In this document: piece by piece, positions 33,459 through 45,152 of the stretch
Numbering within the stretch: the stretch's first letter is position 1
How the letters are laid out: every line of letters starts with the position of its first letter
Source of the DNA: Zymoseptoria tritici IPO323
Lineage: Eukaryota; Ascomycota; Dothideomycetes; Mycosphaerellales; Mycosphaerellaceae
Reading direction: 5' to 3'
Assembly: GCF_000219625.1 (NCBI RefSeq)
Contig: NC_018205.1
Coordinates: 372,001-436,000, forward strand
Length of the DNA: 64,000 nucleotides
Made by a program: the position numbers and the translations under genes
Notes under the pieces: generated by a model
What the model was told of the DNA's origin: nothing
Database searches by the model: none
The model's input: only the letters and a program-made list of their open reading frames with translations

Positions 33459-33629
33459 TGTTATAGATTATTAGACTAACTATTAGTAAAGTGCACGTAA
33501 CTAGTGCTAAGGCATTCCTATACATAGATAGCTAAAGTAAGAATCTTACACTTAAGATTCTCTCTGTATAACAATATATACCTGCTAATCAGAGGTCTTC
33601 TTCTACTTAGCTTAAGTCCAATCACAACA
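33459..33629 (+). repeat. copia copy 2 3' LTR
   Basis: 171 bp, starts TGTTATAG, ends TCACAACA, then CCCTC. Preceded by a purine-rich tract (AAGGGAG). Confidence 0.92.
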
Positions 33630-33912
33630 CCCTCTGCGTCGAAGTCGCAGGTCTGAAACACCTGCAGTCCTTACTCTGTCTATCATGGATGACTATCATC
33701 CTGCCAACTACGTGTGAGTACAAGCTGGTTTTAACGGATACCTACTGACTTTCCAAGTCTCCCAAGTCATTGCGCTTAAGATACGGCGATCGAGCTCCGC
33801 GAGACCATACTTGTACCCACAGCTGTTTGTCGGCATTTCATATTTAAGTGCTGCTTTGATTATGTTGGAGCTGCGACGCATCAAGCGCAGAAACTCAGAA
33901 GTACGAAGATGA

Positions 33913-34491
33913 TGTGACGGAGAGAAATGTGATTTTCTGCTTTATGTCGTTAGGACGTCAACGAGTTGTAATGTCCAGCAGATCAATGAACTAAGGAGCG
34001 TCATCCAACCAAAACTAATGGCGCATCCTTTGAGATCAAATGCGAGAAAGCCCGAGAGTACCTGCCACAGGGCCTGATTACGTTCTTGCAAATACTTCAG
34101 TTGTCAACCCTCTGAGCACCCTCGACTATCCGGCTTTTAAACATCCTTTGAGTACCAGACTCAACATAGTGGCACTTGAATGTTGTTCGAGGTCGTCTGC
34201 CAGCTATGCCTTTCCGCGATGTTTTTATACAGCCCAGCCTAGAATTGAGGAGGATGTATTCATAAGTAAGCAGATGATTCCATACGAATTTCTCGCCTGA
34301 GACTTCACTAGGAGTTATACAAGGGCGGAAATTCTGGCCGACAGTGCATGTTTTGGCAATCCTTTGTTGACCTTCGGAACATGTCATTGTAGCACGCGGA
34401 TTGGCTACTAGGACGAGCTGAAGAAGTCCGCCGCCGGCTGTATGCCGGATTTAGACATAGAATTATTCCACGCAAGCCTGTCTTAACTAAG
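33913..34491. other. 3' flank of the MFS gene, no sure gene
   Basis: Short frames overlap on both strands (34040-34300 plus, 34097-34387 minus) without motifs. It probably holds the MFS 3' UTR and intergenic DNA up to the Fot1-type element. I could not find that element's terminal repeats. Confidence 0.35.
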
Positions 34492-36288
34492 TTAATACAT
34501 GCGTGCCACTGGCGCTTGCCACCGTATCATCTCGGTAGAACCTCCCACTGGCCACGCATCACTACTATTCGGCGTATTCCCCGAGCCGTCGCCCTCGAAG
34601 GCACGCGATGCCACGATCGCTTGATCTGACATACGCGTGTTTGGCTCTTGAGTCAAGATCGAACAGTATGCAGACAGCCCTGCTCCCTCGATCTCCTGCA
34701 GTCCTTCCTCGGCCTCGCCAGCGGCCGTATACTCCCTTTTCTTCGCCTGCCGCTTGCTCACCTTAGGAGCCTTTTTTCTTATAGCTTTCTCCTTCTTCTC
34801 GGCATCCTTATGAGCTCGTACCCTTACTGCTTCGACGATATCTTTATAGCTTATTACCTTTGCATCGCCGATCTTCTTCTCTTTGACGTACTGTCGTGTT
34901 TTTTTCTCGTTGTTCTACTAGATCAACTTCTGATTTTCGTCCTCTAAGAGCTTTCGCTGTGCATCCGCTTGCTCTCGCCCGTCCAGAGCTTGCTTCGCTG
35001 CGTTTAGTAGCTTTTGCAAATACGGATCGATACCCGTTACATTCCCTGGTCTCTCCTCTAGTTTCCGCTATAGCGCCTCGAGACCTATTGTATTGGTCGG
35101 TGTCCTGACCGATAATGGGGAAAGCAAAGGCTGCATAGGAATAGAGGGTTCCGCGACCACGCATGTATCTACTACCACGTCTTGCATATCGTCTAGAACC
35201 TTGGACGGATTGAACGGATAGAGGCTAGTTTTTAACTAACCGGACCGGACGTTGCGGGGTGTTATCGCGATCTCGCGAGCGCGACTATATAGGAACGCGA
35301 AGTGAGCTTTGTTGACCGCGCCTGCTCCGTTGCGATATAGTTGTTCTACCTGTTTACGATACGCCGTTTTTAGCGGCGAGAACACTCCGACATCGTATGG
35401 CTACAACTTATGTATTGCGTGTGAAGGTTGTCGGCATATGATAATATTGTTCTCGAAACAGAAAGTTAGTACGTCTAAGGATTCATGAGTGCTGAATCTA
35501 TCGATGATTAGTATGCGAGGTTTGCTATCAGCTCGCGTTCGTGTGGCCTTGTCGAATATATTCCTAACCCAATACAAATTAAGCTCCGAGTTCATGTAGC
35601 TACTATCGCTGCAGGCATAGTGCCAATTAGGTGTCTTGTGCGATAGCCACGTGCTGCGTAAAGTCTTAGCAGGAAAGATGACGAGGGGTGGTAGACACCG
35701 GCCATCGGCGGAAATGCATTCGATAGTAGTGATCTAGATACGTTTCAGGCCCACGCTACGACGTTTGTCTTTGTCATCGCGAGCGATGAGCACTTTCACG
35801 GTGTTAAGGTTACTAAGGAGTACGCCCGTCTTATCCATATTATATACGTTCTCTTACAAGACCCCGCATTCGTTAAGTTGCGTATTTATAATGTCGAACT
35901 AGCGCTCTACTTTAGCACGAATGTTCCTCGTGTGCCTCTGCCAATTAATAGCCTTTAGCCTTACGGCTTGTACTTCTAGGTGACGCTTGTAAAACGCCTA
36001 TAGCTAGTCCTTACTAGGCAGGCATAGACTACGCTAGCTATCGGTTCTGACGCGCTACCGAAGTAGTATTCTCGCGAAGTCCCGAAGATGTTTAACGCGG
36101 GCCGGATAGCCGTTCCGGTATAGGCGTAGTATATATTCTATAAGGGCCTTCTCTTTAGGTTATATAAGCAACTGCTATTGTACAGCTCGTTAGCGCCGAG
36201 TCTGGCGCCCGTAGGCTCGGTGCTATTAAGTAGAGACAGGGATATCGACTTCGTCGTTAGTAATACACGTATCGAGAGTAAGGTGCAT
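34492..36288 (-). pseudogene. Fot1/Pogo (Tc1-mariner) transposase, RIP-inactivated
   Basis: One frame runs from the ATG at 36288 to the stop at 34492 (599 codons) with TAG interruptions. N-terminal: a Tyr-Gly-Arg-Gln-Thr-Arg-Arg motif typical of the psq/CENP-B helix-turn-helix, then Leu-Tyr-Arg-Asn-Gly-Tyr-Pro-Ala-Arg. Central DDE_1 domain: Asn-Met-Asp-Lys-Thr-Gly-Val (first Asp), Ile-Ile-Asp-Arg-Phe-Ser-Thr-His-Glu (second Asp, in 35401-35595), and Pro-Ser-His-Ala-Ile-His-Lys-Leu followed by Tyr-Asp-Val-Gly-Val-Phe (third Asp). The C terminus is a Lys/Glu-rich coil. Length and order match fungal Fot1-like elements. It would have moved DNA by cut-and-paste in the nucleus. I did not find its terminal inverted repeats. 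Confidence 0.82.
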
Positions 36289-37360
36289 GTTTATAAGTAA
36301 CACGTGTGTATACTGTCGAGGAGCGAGGAGGAGAGCTAAGGAAGGTCGGAGAGTTCGAGAGATAGGGGTGCTCTTACTCCCTAGTCGCAGGCTGTTTCTA
36401 TTCCTAGAGCGTTCCTAAAACGCGTAACGGGGCGTGCCGCCTAACCTCCTAGCTGTAAGTTATAGTATACCGTAGTATAGCTATCGCTTGCCGTTCGTAA
36501 CTCTAGAGAGCGCGGAAGCTAGCCTATCTCGACTATTAACAATAGCTTTGCATCCCTACAAGTCTATTAACATCTGCCCTAGACCTATTAATAAGGATAC
36601 GAATCGATTACTAAGCCGGTCTAAGGTTATTATACCGATTTGAAGTACGACTAACTCTCGACATAATTGTAGGAACGAGCGCGAATAGGCGGAGCGAAAA
36701 TGTAGGCTTTAAGACTAGCATACTAAGTAGCACGCGTATCCGCGCATACTACTACAAACATTTTCGAAATATTAAGACAAAGGAGAGGACGACGAACCGA
36801 CCCTTTAGATAATTTCTTAATAGATTTAACTATATGTGTAGCTTAATATACAAAGATCTCTAGCGTTAGTTACCGAGAGATTTCCCTGTACCCGGCTATT
36901 CGCTATAGTAGGATGTACATTACCTCGAATCTTTCTTATCGATATGTCTTAGGGTTACCGGTCCTATCCTAGGTTATTTTGTATGTTTTAAAGCAAGATA
37001 GCGGGCAGGATCGCTATAGGACTTAGGTCGCACCCGTCTAGCTAATTTTAGCCTACTATGGTTGTAGCGATCTATAGATCCTTTTGTCGATTTAATTATA
37101 CTTATAATCTGCTAGTATGTGCCTTATAGGTCTTATCCTAGGACTGTGTATAGTATGTCCGTATTAGGCCTAGGAATAAACAAGTTGTAGGGGTACAAAG
37201 CAAGAGAATAGTAATTGTAAGTTGCAGTAGAAGAAGGTCCCGGCTAAGAGTACGGCGCGGTATATCTTAGTCTAGGCAGCCGTTAACGGCAAGCGCCGTG
37301 CCGTGTACTAGGAACTAGCTCCCTGTTTGGACTAGCGACCATACTAGCGTGTAATTAAGG
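36289..37360. other. unassigned RIP-affected sequence
   Basis: About 1.07 kb of TA-rich sequence with many CTA/TAG words and no readable frame on either strand. It lies between the Fot1-type transposase and copia C. It may be the transposon's other end plus the copia C LTR and flank, or an older repeat. The frame at 37362-37577 falls in the putative LTR of copia C and is not called as a gene. Confidence 0.4.
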
Positions 37361-37534
37361 AGTGATCAGCGAGACGCTAGTAGTTCAGAACCGACTCTAT
37401 AACGCGCCTATTAAGAGGCAGAGGGGGGTAGGTACCCACCTCTCTATCTACTACAGAATGCTAAGGAATAAAACTCTTCCTTGCTATAAACCCTGTAAGT
37501 TGATTACAAGCTACCTATGTCACATGGTCGCAAC

Positions 37535-39610
37535 ATACCTCCCTCAGCTTGATTACCTAAGAAAGCTGATATATTAAAAACATAGTGGCCAATTCACCTA
37601 ATTCCAAGGCTCGCTCTGAACGTATGGAATGGCTGCTTAGGCAGGTTCTTAGTGAATCCATTAGCTCGTTGCTGGGCAGTTAGAATCCATTCCACCTCCA
37701 GCCTTCCGGCCATTGTCTCTTGGCGGATCCAGTGTTGGTAAATATCCACATGGCGCAGAGCTGTGTGGAGTGACCCCTGCCTATTATTGGCAATATTAAC
37801 TGCCCTCTGGTTGTCGCAATAAACCTTAGTTGGTTCAGCACTTGTAGTGTTAACTGCCTCTAATAGAAACACCTTCTTAATCTCTAATAGAAGCCTTGAC
37901 TACTAATAACCACTGCTAGCAATGGCAGACAATGCTAAGAGCTTAGCCTCTGCAGTTGATTTAGTGACAGTCTTCTGCTTATTGGCCTGCTAATCTACTG
38001 CGGCCCCATACATTATTATTAAGAACCCCTAAGAACTCTTCCTGTCGGGGTAATTACCAAAGGAGGCATCCACATAGAGCTCCTTTTGTAGTTTGTCCTT
38101 ATAGAACCACATCTTCAAATGCCTAGTTCTATAGAGATAGACAATTAAGTAATTAGCTGCCTCTATATGTTGCTTGCTTGGATTCTGCAAGAACTGTAAG
38201 AGAGTTGCATATGCCTTGGCCACATTAGGCCTAGCTAGCACTGCAGTATAGCTAATAGAACTAACTCTTATCTGATAGGCCTTAGTGAACTTAGGCCTAG
38301 CTATATCCTCTGCCGGAACTAGCTTGGTTGTAGGTAGTAGAATGTCTGGAAACCTGGCTCTCTTATAGGCATTGAACTTGATTCTAATGCGTGTTAAGTA
38401 GGCAGTTTGACTGATGCTAAGGCCCTGTTCAGATTCCTTAATCTCTATGCCTAGGAAGAAGTTAGTTAGCTTCTGAGTAACCTTAAAATTGCTAGTTAGG
38501 TAATTGTAGAACAGGTTAGCCTGTTTACTATCCTTGTAAATCAGCCTAATGTTATCTACATAGAAGATTAGGATTAACTGCAGAGCTTAATTAACTATTA
38601 GACACTCTATGCCTGGTGCCAGTTTAAACCTATAGTCTTCCATTCTGATTACAAACAGGTCGTACTAAAGTCGTGGTAACTCTGCTAATCTATAGAGTGC
38701 CTTCTACAGGAGAAGACAAGCGTTGTTGCTAAGGCCAAGTTGATCCATACCCTCCGGAAGTGAGTAGTACACTGTATAAGGGATCACTGCGTTTGGAAAC
38801 GCATTAACAACATCCCATTGCCTTGTCTGTAGGTTCTTGGCGTAAGCGAATGTAGTAATTGCCCTGAACACCTTATAGCCAAGTGTAGCTGCGTAGGTTT
38901 TATGCGTAGATAGAAGCTGCAGATCGCCTCTTACACAGAGACGTGCCTTGAACCTTGTTACTTCACCGGTCGTTAGATTAGTTTTGTAGGTAAAGACCTA
39001 TTTCAGAGGCACCTTATGGCCTGCGTGGCTATAGACTACCCTATAGGTCCCCTTGGCTCTAAGTTTCTCAAACTCCTCTATTGCAGCCTAAGTAAACTGC
39101 TGCCTATGTTGATGCCTCTAGAGTTCCTTCTAGTTAGCAGGTGGTAATAGAGAGCTCGTGTCTTAATGTGGTTCTTAAATAATAGGAGGATTGTAAGCCT
39201 GGAGAGAGATTGCAGCTGCAGAAGCCAGCTTATTCTCTACCTCTATGTTCTCCACCTCTATGTTCTCTACCTCCCCATCTTTGGCAGGGGTCTCTGGTGG
39301 AGTTAGATAGGCATTATCTAGCTTGTTACCTCCCTGCTGTTTACCTCCCTAAGGTTGAACAGCAAACACAGGCACACTATCTGCAAGATATAGGTTATCT
39401 ATGTTGTCTTGTGGCTCCTCGGGCATTAAGATTAACTTAATTACAGTCTGATAAATAGCTGCTGGAACTAGTTCACCCAGAGTCTGACTATTAATATCTA
39501 GTAGATTATAACGTTCGGAATCCTTGAACATTACATCTCTTGTTCTGACTACCTTGTCAAGTACTGGAATCCAAATCTAGAAGATGTTAGTTAAGCAGTA
39601 GCCTATTAAG
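37535..39610 (-). mobile_element. copia C, downstream half (RT and RNase H)
   Basis: The minus strand encodes Ty1/copia RT and RNase H. 37594-37872 has the RNase H end (Tyr-Cys-Asp-Asn-Gln-Arg-Ala, then Arg-His-Val-Asp-Ile-Tyr-Gln-His-Trp-Ile). 38029-38241 has the Ala-Arg-Pro-Asn segment and Tyr-Val-Asp-Ala-Ser-Phe. Left of it, GCTGAGGGAGG (minus strand) looks like a polypurine tract followed by TGTTGCGACC, a probable 3' LTR start at 37535; the LTR's far end is unclear. The element is cut at 39610 by Gypsy A and resumes at 61897. It carries fewer stops than the copia pair, so it is less RIP-damaged. It is a different copia family from copies 1 and 2. Confidence 0.8.
39606..39610 (+). repeat. 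target-site duplication TTAAG (left of Gypsy A)
   Basis: Matches TTAAG at 61897-61901. Confidence 0.88.
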
Positions 39611-39912
39611 TGTGAAAGGCGCCAAGGCTGAACGTAGGCGGACCGCAGGGACCTTTAGGTCGTTGCGAAGTCCCTGCGGTATCGTTGCGGTGTGCACATG
39701 CGGGTGCGAGTCAGATGTCGCGCAGCGAGTCGTAGGCGTACCGCACCTAGTCCGCACCGACTCGTGTCCATCTCTCGAGGGTTAAATAGGTAGCCGCCGT
39801 AGGCGGATCGAAAGGGCAAGAATTACTCTTGCACCAGATAGTACGGTATCCTTACACTGTTGCACACCCGAGTAGTACGCTTGTTTATACATCCCTACTA
39901 CTTATTATTATA
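39611..39912 (+). repeat. Gypsy A 5' LTR
   Basis: 302 bp. Matches 61595-61896. It contains repeated TTGCGG/TGCGGGTGCGAG words. Confidence 0.92.
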
Positions 39913-39957
39913 TAGTAATTCTTCCTTAACCTTTACTATAAGGGTAACAGTCCGAGG

Positions 39958-41340
39958 ATGCTACCTAAGCGAACTACTAGGGTCGCTACAGGAAGAGACG
40001 AGCTACTTATAAGTAGCGCTATGCCCGATGAACAGGGCATTGCTGCCGAAGCTGCTGCCGATGCGGGTCGCATTAAGGAAGTCGTTAATAACGACTAAGA
40101 TAACCTTATTGCCGACTAAGAGGAAGGTAACGATATTACCTCGACCCTCTCTAAGGAAGAGTACGCAACTACTCCGCCAGCGGATCCTGCCGAGGGAAAC
40201 GAAGACAACAATGCCGAAATCGACGAAATAGTCGACCTCTAGGCTGCCGTCGCCGCGGAAGAGGCACTTGCTAAAGCTTTCCTTCGGAAAAAGCTTAGAA
40301 AGATGAAGGAACTTAATAAGAACCTGGCGGACGATATCGCCTACGGTCGCGTAACCGGGCATAAAAGGGTGCGGTCCGATAAAGAGTTTGCCGGAGTCGG
40401 AAGAGCTAAGATCGATATTAAGAAGCCTTTCGACCTTAAGGGCAAGAGTATAAAGGAGCTGCGTAACTAGCGCTTCGAATGCGAGCTTGCATTTGCTAAT
40501 ACACCGCAGTCGTTCCGTAGTAATTCTTAGAAGGTTATATAGTCTATGCAATACCTAGCTTACTCTTACGATCCGAGAGAACGCTAGTACAGCTAGTAGG
40601 CTAATAACCCTAACCTGCGTACCGTAGTAACTTAGGTAGGATTTATGGAATTCCTTAATAACCTGCTAGACGATCCGGACGCTCGTAAGCTCGAGTCCTT
40701 TAAAAAGCATCGCGTCGCGGTGTAAGGCAAGGATCAGTCTGCACGCTCGTTCCTTACATACTTAGAAAGCATCGAAGCTTAGCTTCTACTATTGCCTTCG
40801 GAGGAATGGTCGCTATACATGTTTTATGTGCGACTTCGTAAGGATGTTCGCATTAAGATTATAGATTATAATGTAATACTAACTACTCGCATAGAGCTTG
40901 TGGACCTTGCGTCTCGCATAGAGAAGAACATTAAGGATGCAAAAGCTCCCTCTGCGAGCACTAGTTAGAGACCTCTAGAACCTTCTAAGACGCTAGCGCC
41001 TCGCAACCGCGAGCTAAGGAATAACAGCTAGGGCCGAAACTCTAATAGGAATAACCGTAGAGGAGGCCAGAGAGGCAACGGTAACAATCGTAGTAGAGGA
41101 AATCGTAGGGGCTTTAGAGGAGGCTCTAATCTCCCTTCGCGCCCCGCCGATTTATCCTCTACTATTAGCTGCTAGACATGCGGAAAGGCTAGTTATGTCT
41201 TAACTACTTGTCCCTAGAAAGGACAGGGAGGTGGAAATCCAAACTAAGCTCTAATCGGTTCGGGAAAAGGATAGGCTTCGTCGCAACCGCACAAAGTGTA
41301 ACGAAGCCGAAATCAGTGCGGCCTGTCGAAGCTAGATAGG
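39958..41340 (+). pseudogene. Gypsy A Gag
   Basis: The frame starts at ATG 39958. An acidic Ala/Asp/Glu-rich N terminus (about 40020-40250) is followed by a Lys-rich helix, a capsid-like helical domain (about 40400-40900), and an Arg/Gly/Asn-rich basic tail (41000-41140). Near 41170 comes a zinc knuckle (Cys-x2-Cys-Gly-Lys-Ala ... Cys) whose His has become Tyr through a CAT to TAT change. Interruptions are TAG/TAA. Pol lies in the -1 frame relative to this one. Confidence 0.75.
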
Positions 41341-44300
41341 TTATTACTCGATAGGTCGATATTATATTGTCGCAGGGACATCGCATAGTCTCCGCTACGT
41401 TTAATACAGGGTCGCAAATCACCCTAATCGACCAGAAGTTTGTAGTTCGCTACGACCTCGCAACGGTCGAGGCCGAACTCCTATCTCTAGTTTAGCTTTA
41501 AGATCAAAGTATAACCTGTTATAGCGCGTATAATGTTCCTGTTCGGATAATGGACGACAATAGTATCGTCAAAGAACACACTATACTTATGTATAGGGTA
41601 GACAAGGATAGACTAGAGATCCTCTTTAGACAACATACTATGACGACGAAAGGAATTAACATCTAGGTCGGTGCGGGAACCTGGCGATAGGGTCTAGGGA
41701 CCGAAACTATTAGCAGGATCTCGTACAAAAGATTAAAGAAAGAGTCGAGGAACGACAAGACTCCGCTTGTTGTCGTCGGGTGGATTACAGTGACACCTGC
41801 GGGATCCATGCGCCTCGCATATACCGTCGGCTTAGCTGAAGTAAAGGTGGTTGAAATCCCTACGGCTCTCTTAGACTACACCGACGTATTTAACTCTAAC
41901 TCCGCTTCTGCGTTGCTAACGTATCGAGCTACCGACTATGCTATTAACTTAGTCGAGGGCCGGGAACTACTATATAGCTCCCTATACAACCTCTCGGAGA
42001 AAGAGTTAGGTATCCTTCGGGATTACCTAGAAAAGGAGTTAGCCTCGGGTCGTATATAACACAGTATTAGCCCTGCGGGTGCACTAGTTATCTTTGTTCT
42101 AAAGAAGGGCGGCGAGCTGCGTTTGTGCGTCGACTACCGAGCACTCAACTCTATTACTATTAAAGACAGATGCCCTCTGCCTTTAATTAATAAAACCTTG
42201 GATCGCCTAATAGGTGCGAAGTTCTTTACTACCCTCGATCTTAAGGAAGCATATCATCGCATCCGCATTCGTAAAGGCGATGAATAGAAGACTGCGTTCC
42301 GTACGCGGTATGGCTATTACGAGTATAAGGTTATGCCCTTCGGCTTGACTAATGCTCTAGCCACATTCTAGGCCTATATTAACTGTGCCCTAGCAGGCCT
42401 TCTCGATAACCTTTGTGTAGTGTACCTCGACGACATATTAATTTACACCTACAGTAAGGACATCGAAGACTATTAGGCTGCAGTCCGCAAGGTCCTGGAC
42501 CGCTTGCGTATCGTAGAATTGTACGTTAATCTTAAGAAGTGTACCTTCGCGGCACAGGAGGTTTCGTACTTAGGGTTCCGTGTTACGACTAAAGGTGTAA
42601 CTACCGACCCTAAAAAGATCGCAACGATCTAGGAATAGCCGCAACCGAATAGCGTCCACGACGTTTAGGTCTTCCTAGGTTTTGCAAACTTCTACCGACG
42701 CTTCGTGTTAGGATTTGTAAAGATTAGCAGCCCGATTACTAACCTGCTCTAGAAAGACAAGGAGTTCGTGTAGGGCAGGGAAGCTAACGCGGCTTTTAGA
42801 AAGCTAAAGGAGGTGTTTACTAGCGATATTGTTCTTAGGCACTTCGATCCGAAACTGAAGATCAAGCTAGAAACGGATGCCTCTAACTATAGTATCTTAG
42901 GTATTATGTCGCAGCTGTATCCAGATGGTAAATAGCACCCCGTGGCGTTTACGTCTCGAAAGATGCAGCCTGCGGAGCGCAACTACTAGACGTATAATTA
43001 GGAGTTGTTAGTAATAGTGCACTGCTTTAAGGTGTAGAGGCACTATTTTAGTAGTTCGGAAAACCCGGTCTAGGTTTATACGGACTACAATAATCTAAAA
43101 GGCATTTAGACTGTCCAGAAGTTGAATGCGAGGCAAGCGTAGTACGCACTGTACCTAGGCTTATTCGACTTCGAGATTTTCTATTAAGTAGGGAAATCAA
43201 ACCTAGTAGACGGACTATCTCGCAGACCGGATTACTAGACTAAAAATTCGGCTGTAAACGAACTACTTCTAACTCTGTAGAACAAGCTGAAGTTGGCAAG
43301 TTAGAGCGTAAGGGTTGCGTTCGCTAGAATCGCAACCGAAAAGGATTAGGGACCCGATTGCGGTAACATACCGTAGGGAGATCGTAACGACCTCCCGGAC
43401 TAAAGCAATGTAGTCTTTGCAAAATCCCCCGTCGCTGGCACTTCTGAATGCATGCAGATCGTGCTACGCTGTATAGCAAAAGTCCTGCTTACTAGCGCAA
43501 CCGCATCTTCGGAAGATTCAAAACCTTTCCTTAAGCTAGTATCTTCGCTATAGGATCGCGACGACTTTGTCAAGCGATAGAGATCTGGCGAAGAGGTATA
43601 GATAGAGAGTCGGAAGAAGCGCGGGAGTTAAGCATAGAGCTTGGGAGACGACAACTTGCTCCGTAGGTACGGCAAGTTGTATGTACTAAATAAACCGGCT
43701 GTAAGAAACGAAGTTATAGCGGTTTACTACGACTCTAAGCTTGTAGGACATTTCGGCCCCGATAAGACTATTAAGCTTATTGCGAGGTCCTTATACTAGC
43801 CCGAACTAGACGCGGATGTTAAGCACTTCGTAAAGACATGTAATGTCTGCTAACGAATAAAGGCTCCGAGATTGTTGCCCTTAGGCAAATTGTCTAGCCT
43901 GCTAATTCTAGGAAAGAATTAGGAAGAAATCACCCTAGATTTTATTATAAAGTTGCCGCCGTCGAAGCGTAACGATAATGTATTCGATTCTATACTTATA
44001 ATCGTAGACAGACGATTAAAGATAGTATTGTATATTCTAGGAAAAGAAACTTAGAAAGCTTTAGACTTCGCTAAAGTATTTATAGATCGAGTAGCGTCTA
44101 AGTTTAGTTTCCCTAAAGGCATTATGTCCGACTATAGTACACTCTTTATATCTGCATTTTAGAGAGAGCTGTGTTTTTAATGCTAGATAAGAAGAAGACT
44201 AAGTACCGCGTACTATCCGTAAACAGATAGTTAAACTAAGCGTTAGAACCAGACGCTAGAAGGATTCCTAAGAGCATTCTATAATAAGAAACAGAATAAC

Positions 44301-45152
44301 TGGGCCAAGTTGTTGCTATACGCTAAATTCGCTTACAACAACTCGGACTATTTAAGTACTAGGAAAACACCTTTTTTCCTAGTATATAGAGAGAATCCGC
44401 GATAGAACGATATAAACGAGGCCGTTTATTATAAAGGGGAGGCGCCGGTAGCAATTAAGCGGTTCGAGGAGATGTAAAGCGCATGCGAATCGGCTGCGAA
44501 GAAGCTTAAGACCTCTTAGAAGTACTAGCAAAGGGCGTACGACAAGAAGCATCGCAACTATGCGTTCCGTAGGGGCGACTTAGTATTACTAAGTGCGAAA
44601 AATCTAAAGTTAAAGAAGCTAAGCCGGAAGCTATTACCCAGGTTCGTAGGACCTTTCCGAGTAGACGATGTAATTAGAGAGAAGGCGCAGGCGTACCGCC
44701 TAGTGCTGCCTTCGTTATAGCAGATCTATAACGTCTTCTATATCTTACTGCTGCAACTATACTATATCAGACCCGGCTTCGAGCTAAAGAATGTTAAGCT
44801 ACCGGATGTTACTACGGATAGCAACGAGGTATACGAGGTCGAAAGAATTATAGACTAGCGGACTCGCGATAGCGAGATATAGTATCGATTAAGATAGAAA
44901 GACTACGATAAGACTTGTAATATATAGCAAACCGCCGATGACTTTGAAGACATAAACGAGCTGTTAAAAGAATAGGAAGTTACTACGAAGTTACAGCGAA
45001 AGACTAGGAAAACATAGATTACGATTAAACATATTAGTATTGTCGAACTACCAAGTCGGTGTCGTCCTATACGTATCGCATTCGAGACTCTAATCTAACT
45101 AATTGCCCGCGCCCGGAAAATGCGCTATGTTAAAGAAGAGAAGTTATTATAG
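41341..45152 (+). pseudogene. Gypsy A Pol with chromodomain
   Basis: In order: a protease region (about 41400-41560); reverse transcriptase (about 42060-42660) with [16 protein letters not shown] and an intact Tyr-Leu-Asp-Asp active site at 42423-42434; RNase H (about 42860-43230, with Thr-Asp-Ala-Ser and Glu-Arg-Asn-Tyr); an integrase with His-Phe-Gly ... Cys-Asn-Val-Cys zinc finger (43740-43850), core (43930-44400) and a GPF-type C-terminal motif (Gly-Pro-Phe-Arg-Val near 44650); and a chromodomain (Glu-Val-Glu-Arg-Ile-Ile-Asp, about 44822-44980). The chromodomain would direct integration to histone-marked chromatin. TAG/TAA stops throughout disable it. Pol occupies the -1 frame relative to Gag. 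Confidence 0.92.

Larger units (their letters stand above)
27274..33629 (+). mobile_element. Ty1/copia LTR retrotransposon, copy 2
   Basis: 6,356 bp with 171-bp LTRs (27274-27444, 33459-33629), TSD CCCTC, and the same organisation as copy 1. Positions match copy 1 with a constant offset of 12,142 through gag-pol and the tRNA-like segment. A single 1-bp indel lies in the 3' part, and nearly all other differences are C/T or G/A transitions. It interrupts the MFS transporter. Inactive through many TAG/TAA codons. Confidence 0.95.
26122..33912 (+). pseudogene. MFS monocarboxylate-type transporter split by a copia insertion
   Basis: Exons 26122-26253, 26314-27186, 27259-27273 plus 33635-33713, and 33758-33912 join in frame (417 aa) once copia copy 2 and one CCCTC copy are discounted. 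Introns are 60, 72 and 44 nt. The MCT-type hallmarks are there: Pro-Pro-Asp-Gly-Gly-Tyr-Ala-Trp-Val near residues 19-27, Thr-Trp-Gly-Ala-Val-Ala joining Ser-Phe-Gly-Val-Tyr-Leu at intron 1, and Gly-Arg-Pro-Leu-Ile-Gly mid-protein, with twelve-helix hydrophobicity. Such carriers move monocarboxylates or related acids across membranes. An apparent TAG in front of exon 2 is part of the splice acceptor. The host exons are otherwise clean, so the insertion is the main lesion. Starting at ATG 26122 is better than the in-frame TTG upstream. Confidence 0.9.

Noticed and set aside
34097..34387. 96-codon minus-strand ORF downstream of the MFS gene
   Set aside because: No motif or intron support, and a plus-strand frame of similar length overlaps it.
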